Shown: positions 7,296-16,706 of the stretch, piece by piece
Layout: each line of letters starts with the position of its first letter
How positions within the stretch are numbered: the stretch's first letter is position 1
Assembly (NCBI GenBank): GCA_027488975.1
Contig: JAIYAQ010000006.1
Span: 1 to 64,000, forward strand
Source: Cyanobium sp. E1_MAG_00006
Lineage (GTDB): Bacteria > Cyanobacteriota > Cyanobacteriia > PCC-6307 > Cyanobiaceae
DNA: 64,000 nt
Direction: 5' to 3'
Translations under genes and position numbers: made by a program
Notes under the pieces: generated by a model
Seen by the model: the letters and a program-made list of their open reading frames with translations, nothing else
The model's database searches: none
Told to the model about the DNA's origin: nothing

Positions 7296-8252
7296 TCAGC
7301 GGCCGCAGAGTTCCGCACTCACCTGCCAGAGGCGCTGGCAGTCGGCCGGGTTCTGGGCTGCCGGCACTAGCCGGCAGGCGCCTGGATGACCCTTGAGATT
7401 GGCGAATCCCCCCGGCCCGTGGAAGGTCTGGGGGTCTGCCTCCGGCGCGGTGGCCGCATAGAGCTGCGGCAGGGCCCCCATGGCTGCGCTCTGAAACAGC
7501 GGATCCATCAGCCGGTAGGCCAGGGCCTCGAGCCGCGACCCTCGCGCCGCCACCGAGGTGGGCTGCAGGTTGGTGCGTGCCAGGCCCGGGTGCGCCACCA
7601 GCGACTGCACCGTGCTGCCGTCGGCGCTTAGCCGTCGCTGAAGCTCCAGTGCCGTCATCACGTTGGCCAGCTTGCTCTTGCCGTAGGCGGCCCAGGCGTC
7701 GTAACGGCGTTCGCCCTGCAGGTCGCCCCAGGCGATGCGGCCGAAGTAGGCGGCGCCGGAGCTCACGTGCACCACCCTCGCCCCGGGGCGTCCCTCCAGC
7801 AGGGGCAACAGCTGCTGGGTGAGGGCGAAATGGCCGAGGTGGTTCACGGCCAGCTGCAGCTCGAATCCCTGCGCGCTGAGGGTGCGTGGCGGCGCCATCA
7901 CGCCGGCGTTGTTGATCAGCAGATCGAGCCGGCCCCAGCGTTCAGTCACCTCCTGTGCGGCCTGGGTCACGCTGGCGAGATCCGCCAGATCGAGGGCGAG
8001 CGGCATCAGTTCTCCGGGGCTGGCTCCGGCTGCTGGCTGGGCGCGCTCCCCCTCCAGCTGTCGCTGCGCCGCCTCGGCCCGCTCCAGGCTGCGGCAGGCC
8101 ATCAGAACCGTGGCGCCGCGGGCCATCAGCGCCCGGGCCGTTTCGAGCCCGAGGCCGCTGTTGGCGCCGGTGATCAGGGCCAGGCGGCCGCTCTGATCGG
8201 GGATGTCGGCGGTGGTCCAGGGCACGGGCAGGCGAGCGCTCAGGGCGCCCAT
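7296..8252 (-). CDS. Short-chain dehydrogenase/reductase (RDH/POR-like)
   Basis: A 318-residue classical SDR. It has the TGANSGLG nucleotide-binding motif near residue 28, DLADLASV (adenine-side Asp), NNAGVMAPP, a Ser in VHVSSGAAYF, and the catalytic YGKSK near residue 200. The arrangement and the LQLAVNHLGHFALT segment match the retinol-dehydrogenase/protochlorophyllide-reductase-like branch of SDRs. The substrate is not evident, and POR itself is normally a distinct, longer match. The start ATG at 8252 overlaps the upstream methyltransferase gene by 13 bases, implying coupling. Confidence 0.85.
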   Translation of the reverse strand: MGALSARLPVPWTTADIPDQSGRLALITGANSGLGLETARALMARGATVLMACRSLERAEAAQRQLEGERAQPAAGASPGELMPLALDLADLASVTQAAQEVTERWGRLDLLINNAGVMAPPRTLSAQGFELQLAVNHLGHFALTQQLLPLLEGRPGARVVHVSSGAAYFGRIAWGDLQGERRYDAWAAYGKSKLANVMTALELQRRLSADGSTVQSLVAHPGLARTNLQPTSVAARGSRLEALAYRLMDPLFQSAAMGALPQLYAATAPEADPQTFHGPGGFANLKGHPGACRLVPAAQNPADCQRLWQVSAELCGR

Positions 8253-9070
8253 CGTGTCGCCCGCAGCTCCAGCACTGTGGGTCCCATCCAGAAGCTGCCG
8301 GGGTCTTCGGCGGCGGCCTCGATCTCCGCCAGTGCTTCGGCTTGATCGGCAGCGCTCCAGAGGCCCTGCGCCTGAAGCTGATGGGCGTAGACCATCACGA
8401 ACCGCTGCATCCATTGCGCCGCCAGGCTTCCTTCTCGGCCCAGCACCGGCAGGGGCTCGAGGGCGTCGATGCGGAACCCGCGTGCGGCCAGCAGCGAGGG
8501 CAGCCGCCGGTTCACATCCGGGTCGCCGCCGGCCTGCCGGAAGCTGCGCTGCACGGCCTGGCCGAACCGATGGATCGCGGCTCCATGGGGGTGCAGGCCG
8601 AAGCTGTCCCACTGCACGTACTCGTGCAGCACCAGGCGGCCGCCAGGGCGCAGTGCCAGGGGCAGCTGCGTCAGCAGCGGCTCGAGATCCGCCAGGAACA
8701 TCGCCACCCAGCGCATCCAGGCCAGATCGAAGCCTTCGTGCGGCAGAGGATCCCGCAGCAGATCGTGCTGACGCAGCTCCAGATGTGTCAGGCCGGCCTC
8801 CACCGCCAGCAGCCGTCCGGCCGCCACGTAGGCGGGGCTGTGCTCCAAGGCCAGCACCTGCCCCGTCGGCCCGACGCGGCGCGCCAGATCAAGGGCCGCG
8901 AAACCGGGGCCGGCCCCGAGGTCGAGCACCCGCTCGCCAGCTGTTAGGCCAGCGCGATCCCAGGCCGCTTCGGCCAGGGGCCGCCACAGCTCGTGCTGGA
9001 AACGCAGCCGCTCCAGCTCCTCGCCGTGGGTGCCGAGCACATACGGCTGATCAGTGGGCTGCTGAGGCAC
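8240..9070 (-). CDS. SAM-dependent methyltransferase
   Basis: A 276-residue protein. The N-terminus, YVLGTHGEELERLRFQHELW, is typical of a UbiE/COQ5-like subgroup in cyanobacteria and actinobacteria. VLDLGAGPGFAALDLA is SAM motif I, VLALEHSP the acidic loop, and FDLAWMRWVAMFL motif IV. LALRPGGRLVLHEYV is motif VI. The substrate is unknown. It is the first gene of a pair with the overlapping SDR, suggesting both act on the same small molecule. Confidence 0.8.
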   Translation of the reverse strand: MPQQPTDQPYVLGTHGEELERLRFQHELWRPLAEAAWDRAGLTAGERVLDLGAGPGFAALDLARRVGPTGQVLALEHSPAYVAAGRLLAVEAGLTHLELRQHDLLRDPLPHEGFDLAWMRWVAMFLADLEPLLTQLPLALRPGGRLVLHEYVQWDSFGLHPHGAAIHRFGQAVQRSFRQAGGDPDVNRRLPSLLAARGFRIDALEPLPVLGREGSLAAQWMQRFVMVYAHQLQAQGLWSAADQAEALAEIEAAAEDPGSFWMGPTVLELRATRWAP

Positions 9071-9099
9071 CGGGCTGGCCGCTGGCTCAATCCTCCGGC

Positions 9100-9354
9100 T
9101 CAGTCCTCGGGGAACAGCAGGCTGCTGAGCTCGTCGGGATCCACGTCGTAGACGCGGGCCAGGCTGGTTTCGATGGCGGCGGTCACCTCGCCGGGCAGGA
9201 AGCGCATCGCATTGAGGGCGTCCTCGGCGATGTCGTCGGTGAGCAGCTTGTCGCCGCCCAGCTTTTCATCGTTGATCACCGCCATCACCCAGCTCTGGTA
9301 GGCGTAGACCAGATCGGAGAACTCCAGATCGGGATCGTTGAAGTCCAGGGCCAT
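9100..9354 (-). CDS. Small acidic conserved protein (84 aa)
   Basis: An 84-residue acidic protein starting MALDFNDPDLEFSDLVYAYQ and ending in DELSSLLFPED. It is almost entirely helical in pattern, with DDIAEDALNAMRFLPG in the centre. I do not recognise a function. The ATG at 9354 was chosen over an extension to 9423 because the extension overlaps the divergent gene's start region and is low-complexity. The gene lies just upstream of the methyltransferase-SDR pair on the same strand. Confidence 0.65.
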   Translation of the reverse strand: MALDFNDPDLEFSDLVYAYQSWVMAVINDEKLGGDKLLTDDIAEDALNAMRFLPGEVTAAIETSLARVYDVDPDELSSLLFPED

Positions 9355-9410
9355 CGCAGAGGCGGGCGCAGCTGCTTGCAGTCTGCCGGCCGGTGGGGAG
9401 GATGGAAGCC

Positions 9411-9875
9411 ATGACCACACCATCCCCTGACCCGGCCAGCCTGCAGGGCACCCTGGTGGACTTCGCCATTGCCGAGCTTGTGCGCGCTAACCGTGCCAGC
9501 TTTGAGCCGCTGTGGAGTGCCGAGAGCTGGGCCAAGCTGCTGATCTGGCTGGCCCTCAACTGCGGCTGCAGCGGCGATCGCCAGGGTCTCGAGGCCTTCG
9601 CCGCCGCCCTCGGCCCGGCCCTCACCGGCCGCATGCGCCGTGTGTTCTTCGAGCGGGACTTGGCGGATCTGGAGCTGCAGCTGCTGGCCGATCCGGCCGA
9701 GCAGCAGGTGCTGGTGCTGCCCACGGGCGCCAGCGAGGCGGTGCTGCAGCCCGAGCGGATTGCCCAGGCCCTCGAACGGGTGGGCCTGAGCGCGCGGGTG
9801 GTGGACGATCGCTCCCGCTGGCAGAGCCTTGAGGCGCTGGTGGCGATCCCCTGGCGCGAGCGGGAGGCGCCCTGA
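9411..9875 (+). CDS. Conserved hypothetical protein (154 aa)
   Basis: ATG at 9411 is preceded by GGGGAGG at 9395-9401, with good spacing; ATG at 9402 is the alternative. The protein opens with an acidic helical part (LVDFAIAELVRANRASFEPL), then WAKLLIWLALNCGCSGD and a C-terminal alpha/beta half (QVLVLPTGASEAVLQ, RVVDDRSRWQSLEALVAIPW). No family is recognised. Its stop shares one base with the start of the 2OG oxygenase gene, so the two are co-translated. Confidence 0.65.
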   Translation: MTTPSPDPASLQGTLVDFAIAELVRANRASFEPLWSAESWAKLLIWLALNCGCSGDRQGLEAFAAALGPALTGRMRRVFFERDLADLELQLLADPAEQQVLVLPTGASEAVLQPERIAQALERVGLSARVVDDRSRWQSLEALVAIPWREREAP

Positions 9876-10528
9876 TGGAGTTGATCGCCCGTTACCGCAA
9901 CGCCGGCTTCGAGGCCCTTGCGGATGGCGTGCTGGCCTTCTTCGAGCGCCGCGTCGACCTGCAGAGGCCCGGTGTGACCTTCGGGCCCGAAGCGGCCAGC
10001 CAGCCTGGCGAACCCGGCACCGAGCCGGAGCCGGCCAAGGTGTCGACCGACATCAGCCTGGTGGCGATCGACCGCTCCGATCCCGAGGCCTTTGCTCTTG
10101 CGGAGGTGATCCTGCGGGGGGTGAGCGCCGGCCTGGAGCGCTACCTGCAGGAGCGGCCGCTGTTCCGCGACTGCTGCCCGGAGCAGCAGCTGTTCGTGAA
10201 CCCGATCTTCAACCTGCAGCGCTATGCCCCGGGTGAAGGCTTCAAGCGCTGGCACTGCGACTGGACCATCAGCGATGAGGCCACCGAACCGGTGCATCGC
10301 GTGCTGGCCTGGATCCTCTACTGCCATGACCTGCCCGACGGCGGCACCGAGTTCCACTGGCAGGGGCATCACGAGGACGCCGAGCGGGGCAAGCTCGTGA
10401 TCTTCCCCGCCGGCCCCTCGCACATCCACCGGGGCCGGGTGAACCACAGCGATAGCAAGACGATCGCCACCGGCTGGATCAACGCCGGCAGCCGCGAGAG
10501 CTACCTGCAGCGGCTGGCCAGGGGCTGA
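9875..10528 (+). CDS. 2-oxoglutarate/Fe(II)-dependent oxygenase family protein
   Basis: A 217-residue double-stranded beta-helix oxygenase. The iron ligands are visible: His and Asp in WHCDWT (about residue 128) and the distal His in PSHIHRGRVNHSD (about 188), followed by the 2OG-binding arginine region. GGTEFHWQGHHEDAERGKLVIFPAG is the typical central sheet. It should couple 2OG decarboxylation to hydroxylation of an unknown substrate. NLQRYAPGEGFKRWH matches the prolyl-hydroxylase-like subgroup. It starts within the stop of the upstream gene (TGATG). Confidence 0.82.
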   Translation: MELIARYRNAGFEALADGVLAFFERRVDLQRPGVTFGPEAASQPGEPGTEPEPAKVSTDISLVAIDRSDPEAFALAEVILRGVSAGLERYLQERPLFRDCCPEQQLFVNPIFNLQRYAPGEGFKRWHCDWTISDEATEPVHRVLAWILYCHDLPDGGTEFHWQGHHEDAERGKLVIFPAGPSHIHRGRVNHSDSKTIATGWINAGSRESYLQRLARG

Positions 10529-10544
10529 GCCGGCGGGCGTGTCC

Positions 10545-11801
10545 TCAGTGCGGGCCCAGGTTCGGCTGCTGGGTCTGCGGTGGCCCGACCATCTGATATT
10601 CCACCTGCTGCGGGAAGGGGATCTCAATTCCCTGCTGCTGGAAGGCCTGCCAGATCGCCTGGTTCACGGCGCTGCAGATGCTCACGTTGTTCATCGGATT
10701 GGTGATCCAGAAGCGCAGGCCGTAGTTGATGGCGTAATCGCCGTAGCTGAGCAGCAACGCTTTGGGAGCCGGCTCGCTGAGCACGTGCGGCACGGTGCGG
10801 GCCGTGGTCTCCAGCAGCTCGATCACTCGGGCTGGCTCATGGCGGTACGCAGCCCCAACGTTCACCTGACTGCGCCGCAAGCGGTCGGAGGCGGTGTAGG
10901 TGGTGGTGGCCTCGGTGAAGAAGGTCTGGTTGGGGATCAGCAGCTCGGCGTTATCGCGGTCGCGCCAGAGCAGGGTGGCGCGCAGCCCCAGCCGGCGCAC
11001 CTCGCAGGGATCGCCGTCAATCATCAGCACTTCGCCCGGCCGCACCGAGCCCTCGAACAGCAGCCACAGGCCGCTGACGAAATTGGAGAACACCTCCTTG
11101 ACGCCGAAACCGAGGCCCACGGACAGGCCTCCGGCCACGGCGATCAGGGCGGTGGTGTTCACGCCCAGATGAGCGGCTACGCCCACCAGGCCCAGGCCCA
11201 CCACGATGTAGCGCAGCATCAGTTCGGTGGCCTTGCGGCTGCCATCACTCATGCCCACAGCCCGCTGGAGAAGCCAGGCCAGTCCGGCCGCCGGCGGGCC
11301 GCAGCCCACCAGAACCAGATAGAACACCAGCAGCGCGAGAAACGCTTTCTCGATGCTCAGCGTGATCCCGAAAAGGGTTCCCAGCGGAATCACGGCCACG
11401 TCGTGCAGGTTGTCCAGTTCGCTGATCAGCACGAGCGTCGCCATCAGCAGGTAGCCCGGCCGCAGCAGGCGGCTTTCCAGCTGATGCAGCGTCGTGGTGG
11501 GCAGGCGGCCCACGAGCAGTCGGTGCAGCAGGCTCAGCCCGAACCAGCCCAGCCACAGCTCACCCAGCAGCAGCGCCAGGCCATGCGGTTGCCCCATCGC
11601 CCAGAGCAGCAGACAGCTGAGGGCGAGCAGGCTGAGGCCGACGCCTGGGTAGGCCAGGGACGGCAGCCGGCCCAGCCAGCGTCGCTGTCGCGCCAGGCGG
11701 CTGAGCGTCAGCAGCGCCAGGCTGATCAATAGCTGCAGGAGCACGGGGAATCGCTCCAGATAGCCCAGCCAGCCGAGCACCTCCAAGAGCAGTTCCTTCA
11801 T
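10545..11801 (-). CDS. Small-conductance mechanosensitive channel, MscS family
   Basis: A 418-residue inner-membrane protein. Several N-terminal TM helices are followed by the pore helix VAGGLSVGLGFGVKEVFSNFVSGL (about residues 200-223), the Gly/Ala-packed TM3 of MscS, then the beta domain EGSVRPGEVLMIDG and LIPNQTFFTEA. The C-terminal alpha/beta vestibule ends in IPFPQQVEYQM, the PFPQ motif of the family. It opens under membrane tension to release solutes on osmotic down-shock. It overlaps the upstream lipoprotein gene by 4 bases (ATGA), an unusual pairing with a solute-binding protein. Confidence 0.9.
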   Translation of the reverse strand: MKELLLEVLGWLGYLERFPVLLQLLISLALLTLSRLARQRRWLGRLPSLAYPGVGLSLLALSCLLLWAMGQPHGLALLLGELWLGWFGLSLLHRLLVGRLPTTTLHQLESRLLRPGYLLMATLVLISELDNLHDVAVIPLGTLFGITLSIEKAFLALLVFYLVLVGCGPPAAGLAWLLQRAVGMSDGSRKATELMLRYIVVGLGLVGVAAHLGVNTTALIAVAGGLSVGLGFGVKEVFSNFVSGLWLLFEGSVRPGEVLMIDGDPCEVRRLGLRATLLWRDRDNAELLIPNQTFFTEATTTYTASDRLRRSQVNVGAAYRHEPARVIELLETTARTVPHVLSEPAPKALLLSYGDYAINYGLRFWITNPMNNVSICSAVNQAIWQAFQQQGIEIPFPQQVEYQMVGPPQTQQPNLGPH

Positions 11802-13051
11802 CGCGTCCTCCGCAGGATCTGCACGAGGCGGTCGCTGCCGGCAGCGGCACTGGTCTCGTTGAACACCACCCGCGTGATCAAGGCCTTCAGCTCCGGCATG
11901 CGCGGGTCAGTGCTGTGCATGGAGGCCACCAGCTGGTTGGCCTCCAGCCCCTGGGCGGCGGCCGTGTTGAGCGTCTCCAGCACCTGCGAGCTCTGCACCG
12001 GCACGCTCACGAAGCGGTTGGCCGGCAGCACCGTCTGTGAGCCGATCGTCAGCGTGCGCTGCGCGAGCGGATTGACGTTGAAACGGCTGAAGGCGATGGC
12101 CCGCTGCCGACCTGCCTCGCTGGAGTGTCGGCCAAGGGCCATCACCCGCAGGCGGTTCACAGCACTGGCTGGATGATCGGGGCCGTCGGGCAGCGGCGCC
12201 ACCCCCAGCCTGGCCCCCAGCCGTCGCCGCAGCATGGGAAGCGCCGTACTGCGGCAGGGAATCCACGCCACCCCGCCGGCGAGGAACTCGGCATCGGCCT
12301 CGGGCTGGCTGGCGAAGAAGGTGATCCGCTGCTGCACGTTCGCTGCCTGCAGCCAGCTCAACCAGCGCTGGATCGCCTGCCGATCAGCGGGGCTGAGGGG
12401 CTGCCCTCTCAGGGTCCGCTGCAGGGCCGGCAGGGTGCCGAGGCTGCCGGCAGTCCAGAGCAGATTCACCGGATCCACCGTCAGCCCGATCGCTTTCCCG
12501 GCGGCGCTGATCCGAAGCAGCTCCTCCAGGGTGCGGGGCGCCTCGGGCAGCTGGCGGCGGTCGAAGCAGCTGATCTGGGTCTGCACCAGCACCGGCAGTC
12601 CCGCCAGTTGCCCGTCTGCGTTGCGCAGACGGGCCAGCGTTTCCGGATGGAACAGCTTCTCCAGGCCTGGATCAGTGGGGTAGGGGGCCACCAGTCCGGC
12701 CTGCAGCAGCTGCAGCGCGGTGTCGCCGTTGATGTACAGAAGATCAGGATCCAGGCCGGCGTTGCTTCGGCGCACGATCGCAGGAATGATCTGATCTTCC
12801 GGGTAGAGCCCCAGCTGAAAGGTGGTGCCCGGGTACAGCTGACGGAACGCGTCCTGTAGCAGTCCCAGATGCTGCCGATAGTCCTCGCGCATCTCGGCAT
12901 CGAGTCGCTGGTCTGTGTTGGCGCCCGCTGCGATGTAGGTCACCGTCGGCAATCGCGAGCCGAGGCCGCAGCCCGCCAGGCTGAGGGCAGCCAGCAGAAG
13001 GCCGGCTCGGCAGAACGGGAGCACGGCTGGGGGCAGGTTCAGGGCCGTCAC
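11798..13051 (-). CDS. Extracellular solute-binding lipoprotein (ABC-type SBP)
   Basis: A 417-residue protein with a lipoprotein signal peptide: hydrophobic LLLAALSLAGC gives a lipobox with the acylated Cys at about residue 28. The mature part (TVTYIAAGANTDQRLDAEMR, DLLYINGDTALQLLQAGLV) has the fold pattern of sugar-type family 1 binding proteins. The ligand is unknown. No permease or ATPase is adjacent; the next gene in the operon is an MscS channel, overlapping by 4 bases. It may deliver to a transporter encoded elsewhere. Confidence 0.8.
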   Translation of the reverse strand: MTALNLPPAVLPFCRAGLLLAALSLAGCGLGSRLPTVTYIAAGANTDQRLDAEMREDYRQHLGLLQDAFRQLYPGTTFQLGLYPEDQIIPAIVRRSNAGLDPDLLYINGDTALQLLQAGLVAPYPTDPGLEKLFHPETLARLRNADGQLAGLPVLVQTQISCFDRRQLPEAPRTLEELLRISAAGKAIGLTVDPVNLLWTAGSLGTLPALQRTLRGQPLSPADRQAIQRWLSWLQAANVQQRITFFASQPEADAEFLAGGVAWIPCRSTALPMLRRRLGARLGVAPLPDGPDHPASAVNRLRVMALGRHSSEAGRQRAIAFSRFNVNPLAQRTLTIGSQTVLPANRFVSVPVQSSQVLETLNTAAAQGLEANQLVASMHSTDPRMPELKALITRVVFNETSAAAGSDRLVQILRRTR

Positions 13052-13101
13052 ACCTCAGACCATTCTCACTGGCACAGCCCCGCTTTGCGAGCATGGCCTG
13101 A

Positions 13102-15963
13102 TTGCCTGCATCTGCCGCCGTGACCGAGGCCGTGACCGCCCCTGCAGCTGCTGAAGCGGCGCTGGCCAAGACCTATGACCCTGCCGGCACCGAGAGCCGC
13201 TGGCAGCAGGCCTGGGAGAGCAGCGGCGCCTTTCACCCAGATCCTGCGGCGGAGGGTGACCCCTTCTCCGTCGTGATCCCGCCGCCGAACGTGACGGGCA
13301 GCCTGCATATGGGCCACGCCTTCAACACGGCCCTGATCGACACGATCGTTCGCTTCCAGCGCCTGCAGGGCAAAAACGTGCTCTGCCTCCCCGGCACCGA
13401 TCACGCCTCGATCGCCGTGCAGACGATCCTCGAGAAGCAGCTCAAGGCCGAGGGCCAGCGCAAGGAAGATCTGGGCCGTGAGGCGTTCCTGGAGAAGGCC
13501 TGGGCCTGGAAGGCCGAGAGCGGTGGCACGATCGTGGGCCAGCTGCGCCGCCTGGGTTATTCGGTGGACTGGCAGCGCGAGCGGTTCACCCTCGATGCCG
13601 GCTGCAGCACCGCGGTGATCGAGGCCTTCAACCGCCTGCATGAGCAGGGCCTGATCTATCGGGGTGAGTACCTGGTGAACTGGTGCCCCGCCTCCGGCTC
13701 GGCGGTGAGTGATCTGGAGGTGGAGATGAAGGAGGTGGATGGCCATCTCTGGCACTTCCGCTACCCGCTCACGGCCGGTGCCGCCGCTGATGGCTGCACC
13801 CACCTGGAGGTGGCCACCACCCGCCCCGAAACGCTGCTGGGCGACACGGCCGTGGCCGTGAACCCCAAGGATCCACGCTACGCCGCGCTGGTGGGGCAGA
13901 CCCTCGCCCTGCCGCTGGTGGGCCGCCAGATCCCGATCGTCGCCGACGACCACGTGGATGCCGAATTCGGCACCGGTTGCGTGAAGGTGACCCCCGCCCA
14001 CGACCCCAACGACTTCGCGATCGGCCAGCGCCACAACCTGCCGCTGATCACGGTGATGGCCAGGGATGGCTCGATGAACGAAGCCGCCGGCCGCTTCCAG
14101 GGCCTCGATCGCTTCGAGGCCCGCAAGGCCGTGGTGGCCGCCATGGATGCCGAAGGCTTTCTGGTGAAGGTGGAGGACTACCGCCACAGCGTGCCCTTCT
14201 CCGATCGCGGCAAGGTGCCGGTGGAGCCACTGCTCTCCACCCAGTGGTTTGTGCGCACCGAGCCGTTGGCGGCCCGTTGCCGCGAGGCCCTGGAGAACGC
14301 CGATCCGCGCTTCGTGCCGGAGCGCTGGACCAAGGTCTACCGCGACTGGCTCACCGACATCCGCGACTGGTGCATCTCGCGCCAGCTGTGGTGGGGCCAC
14401 CGCATTCCTGCCTGGTTCGTGGTGAGCGAGACCGGTGGAGAGATCACGGACAGTACGCCCTACGTGGTGGCCAGAGATGAGGCGGAGGCGCGCACCAAGG
14501 CCGAGGCCCAGTTCAGCGGCGGCAGCCATGCCCACCCTGTGGTGCTCGAGCAGGACCCCGACGCCCTCGACACCTGGTTCTCCAGCGGCCTGTGGCCCTT
14601 CTCCACCCTGGGCTGGCCGGGCGAGCTGAACGGAGCCGAGCCCGCCGATCTGGCCCGTTGGTATCCCACCAGCGTGCTGGTGACGGGCTTCGACATCATC
14701 TTCTTCTGGGTGGCCCGGATGACGATGATGGCCGGCGCCCTGATGGAGTCGCGAGGCGACGCCTCAGCCGCCTGGATTCCTTTTCGGGACGTCTACATCC
14801 ATGGCCTGGTGCGGGATGAGAACAACCGCAAGATGAGCAAATCGGCGGGCAATGGCATCGACCCGCTGCTGCTGATCGAGCGCTACGGCGCTGATGCCCT
14901 GCGCTTCGCCCTGGTGCGCGAGGTGGCCGGCGCCGGCCAGGACATCCGCCTCGACTACGACCGCAAGTCCGACACCTCCGCCACGGTGGAGGCCTCGCGC
15001 AACTTCGCCAACAAGCTCTGGAACGCCACCCGCTTCGCCTTGATGAACCTGGGGGGCGAGACGCCCGCTTCGCTGGGCGAGCCGGATCCGGCGGCGCTGC
15101 AGCTGGCGGATCGCTGGATCCTGTCGCGGCTGGCGCGGGTGAACCGCGAAACGGCGGAGCGCTATGGCAACTACGGCCTGGGCGAGGCGGCCAAGGGGCT
15201 TTATGAGTTCGCCTGGAATGAGGTGTGCGATTGGTATGTGGAGCTGATCAAGCGGCGGCTCAACCCAGGTGAAAACCCGAGCCCAGCAGCCCTTGCCGAC
15301 CAGCGCACCGCCCGCGCCGTGTTGGCCAAGGTCCTTGGCGAGTTGCTAGTGATGCTGCATCCGTTGATGCCGCACCTGAGTGAGGAGCTGTGGCACGGCC
15401 TCACTGGACAGCCAGAGAGCAGCTTTCTGGCCCTGCAGAGCTGGCCGGCGCTTGATCAGGCCGCTCTAGACAACCAGCTTGAGGCCCAGTTTGCCGAGCT
15501 GATCGAGGCGATTCGGGTGGTGCGCAACCTGCGGGCTTTGGCGGGGCTCAAGCCCAGCCAGAGCGCGCCGGTGTCGTTTGTGACTGGCCGCGCTGAGCTG
15601 GCAGCCCTGTTGCAGGAGGCCAACCCCGACATCACGGCCCTCACCCGAGCCGAGACCGTGGCGGTGCTTAGCCCCGAGCAGGCCGAAGCTGCTCCGGCCG
15701 CCAAGGCCCTGGCCGGCGTGAGTGGTGAGCTGCAGGTGCTCTTGCCGATCGAGGGCCTGGTGGATCTCGACGCCCTGCGCGGCCGCCTGGAGAAGGACAT
15801 CGCCAAGGCCGATAGGGAGATCAATGGCCTGGCGGGTCGCCTCGCCAATCCCAACTTTGCAGATAAGGCCCCGCCTGAGGTGGTGCTGGAGTGCAAGGCA
15901 AATCTGGCCGAAGCCGAAGCCCAGGCGGCCCTGGCCCGCAGACGGCTGGGGGATTTGGGCTGA
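13102..15963 (+). CDS. valS: Valyl-tRNA synthetase
   Basis: A 953-residue class Ia synthetase. [15 protein letters not shown] contains the HIGH-like motif (about residue 55), the CP1 editing domain follows ([17 protein letters not shown]), and [14 protein letters not shown] is KMSKS. A C-terminal coiled-coil arm ([19 protein letters not shown] to the end) contacts the tRNA. It charges tRNA-Val in the cytosol. No ATG is available: the frame opens with TTG at 13102 and then GTG at 13120. GTG is the more likely true start because the preceding residues (PASAA) are not family-like. The tail converges on devA. Confidence 0.95.
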   Translation: MPASAAVTEAVTAPAAAEAALAKTYDPAGTESRWQQAWESSGAFHPDPAAEGDPFSVVIPPPNVTGSLHMGHAFNTALIDTIVRFQRLQGKNVLCLPGTDHASIAVQTILEKQLKAEGQRKEDLGREAFLEKAWAWKAESGGTIVGQLRRLGYSVDWQRERFTLDAGCSTAVIEAFNRLHEQGLIYRGEYLVNWCPASGSAVSDLEVEMKEVDGHLWHFRYPLTAGAAADGCTHLEVATTRPETLLGDTAVAVNPKDPRYAALVGQTLALPLVGRQIPIVADDHVDAEFGTGCVKVTPAHDPNDFAIGQRHNLPLITVMARDGSMNEAAGRFQGLDRFEARKAVVAAMDAEGFLVKVEDYRHSVPFSDRGKVPVEPLLSTQWFVRTEPLAARCREALENADPRFVPERWTKVYRDWLTDIRDWCISRQLWWGHRIPAWFVVSETGGEITDSTPYVVARDEAEARTKAEAQFSGGSHAHPVVLEQDPDALDTWFSSGLWPFSTLGWPGELNGAEPADLARWYPTSVLVTGFDIIFFWVARMTMMAGALMESRGDASAAWIPFRDVYIHGLVRDENNRKMSKSAGNGIDPLLLIERYGADALRFALVREVAGAGQDIRLDYDRKSDTSATVEASRNFANKLWNATRFALMNLGGETPASLGEPDPAALQLADRWILSRLARVNRETAERYGNYGLGEAAKGLYEFAWNEVCDWYVELIKRRLNPGENPSPAALADQRTARAVLAKVLGELLVMLHPLMPHLSEELWHGLTGQPESSFLALQSWPALDQAALDNQLEAQFAELIEAIRVVRNLRALAGLKPSQSAPVSFVTGRAELAALLQEANPDITALTRAETVAVLSPEQAEAAPAAKALAGVSGELQVLLPIEGLVDLDALRGRLEKDIAKADREINGLAGRLANPNFADKAPPEVVLECKANLAEAEAQAALARRRLGDLG

Positions 15964-15972
15964 GCCTCGGGC

Positions 15973-16706
15973 TCAGGCGCTCGCCACCAGTCGGCCGTCC
16001 TCCAGGTTCACCACTCGGTCAGCGATATCGAGGATCTTGTTGTCGTGGGTCACCATCACGATCGTGGCGCCGTGGCTGTCGGCCAGCTGGCGGAACAGGT
16101 CGACCACATCACGACCGGAGGTCTTGTCGAGGGCTGCGGTGGGTTCATCGGCCAGTAGCAATCGGGGGCTGGGGGCCAGGGCGCGGGCGATCGCCACCCG
16201 CTGCTTTTGGCCGCCGGAGAGTTTCTCGGGGTAGTAATGCACACGTTCCCCCAGTCCCACGTGGCCCAGCATGGCGGCGGCGCAGTCATCCATCGCCAGC
16301 CGGCCTTGCCCGGCCAGACGGGGCTGACCTCCAGGCCGAAGCGCACGTTCTCCAGGGCCGTCAGGCAGGGCAGTAGATAGTGGGCCTGGAAGATGAAGCC
16401 GGCCTGGCGCCGCAGCCGGGTCAGGGTGGTGTTGTCGGCCTCCAGCAGCTCTTCACCCAGCACCCGCAGGCTGCCGCTCTGGGCGTCCCGCAGGCCGCCG
16501 AGCATGGTCAGCAGGGTGGTCTTGCCCGAGCCGGAGGGGCCGGTGAGGATCACGATCTCGCCGGCATACACGCTCAGGTTGATGTCGGTGAGCACCTGCT
16601 TGGCGGTGTCCCCCTCGCCGAACCAGTGGTTCAGATGCTGCACCTCGATCCGCAGTTCGCGCCCGGTGTGATCGGGTGGCCCGGCTGCAGCGTCCAGCGG
16701 CCTCAT
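15973..16706 (-). pseudogene. devA: devA: heterocyst-type ABC exporter ATPase, broken by a frameshift
   Basis: Two frames together make one DevA-type ATPase. The first (from ATG 16706) carries LTGPSGSGKTTLLTML (Walker A) and FIFQAHYLLPCLTA (Q-loop). The second (to stop 15973) carries KLSGGQKQRVAIARAL (signature), LLLADEPTAALD (Walker B) and the switch His in VMVTHD. The frames join near the GGGG run at 16320-16323, where a one-base change would restore continuity (EVSPRLAGQGR). As given, the product would end in an unrelated tail with no Walker B. Start and devC stop share one base (TGATG), so the operon order devB-devC-devA is kept. Confidence 0.88.

Noticed and set aside
13066-14535. A 489-codon minus-strand frame opposite valS
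   Set aside because: Same shadow pattern: no motif, no ribosome-binding site, full overlap with valS.
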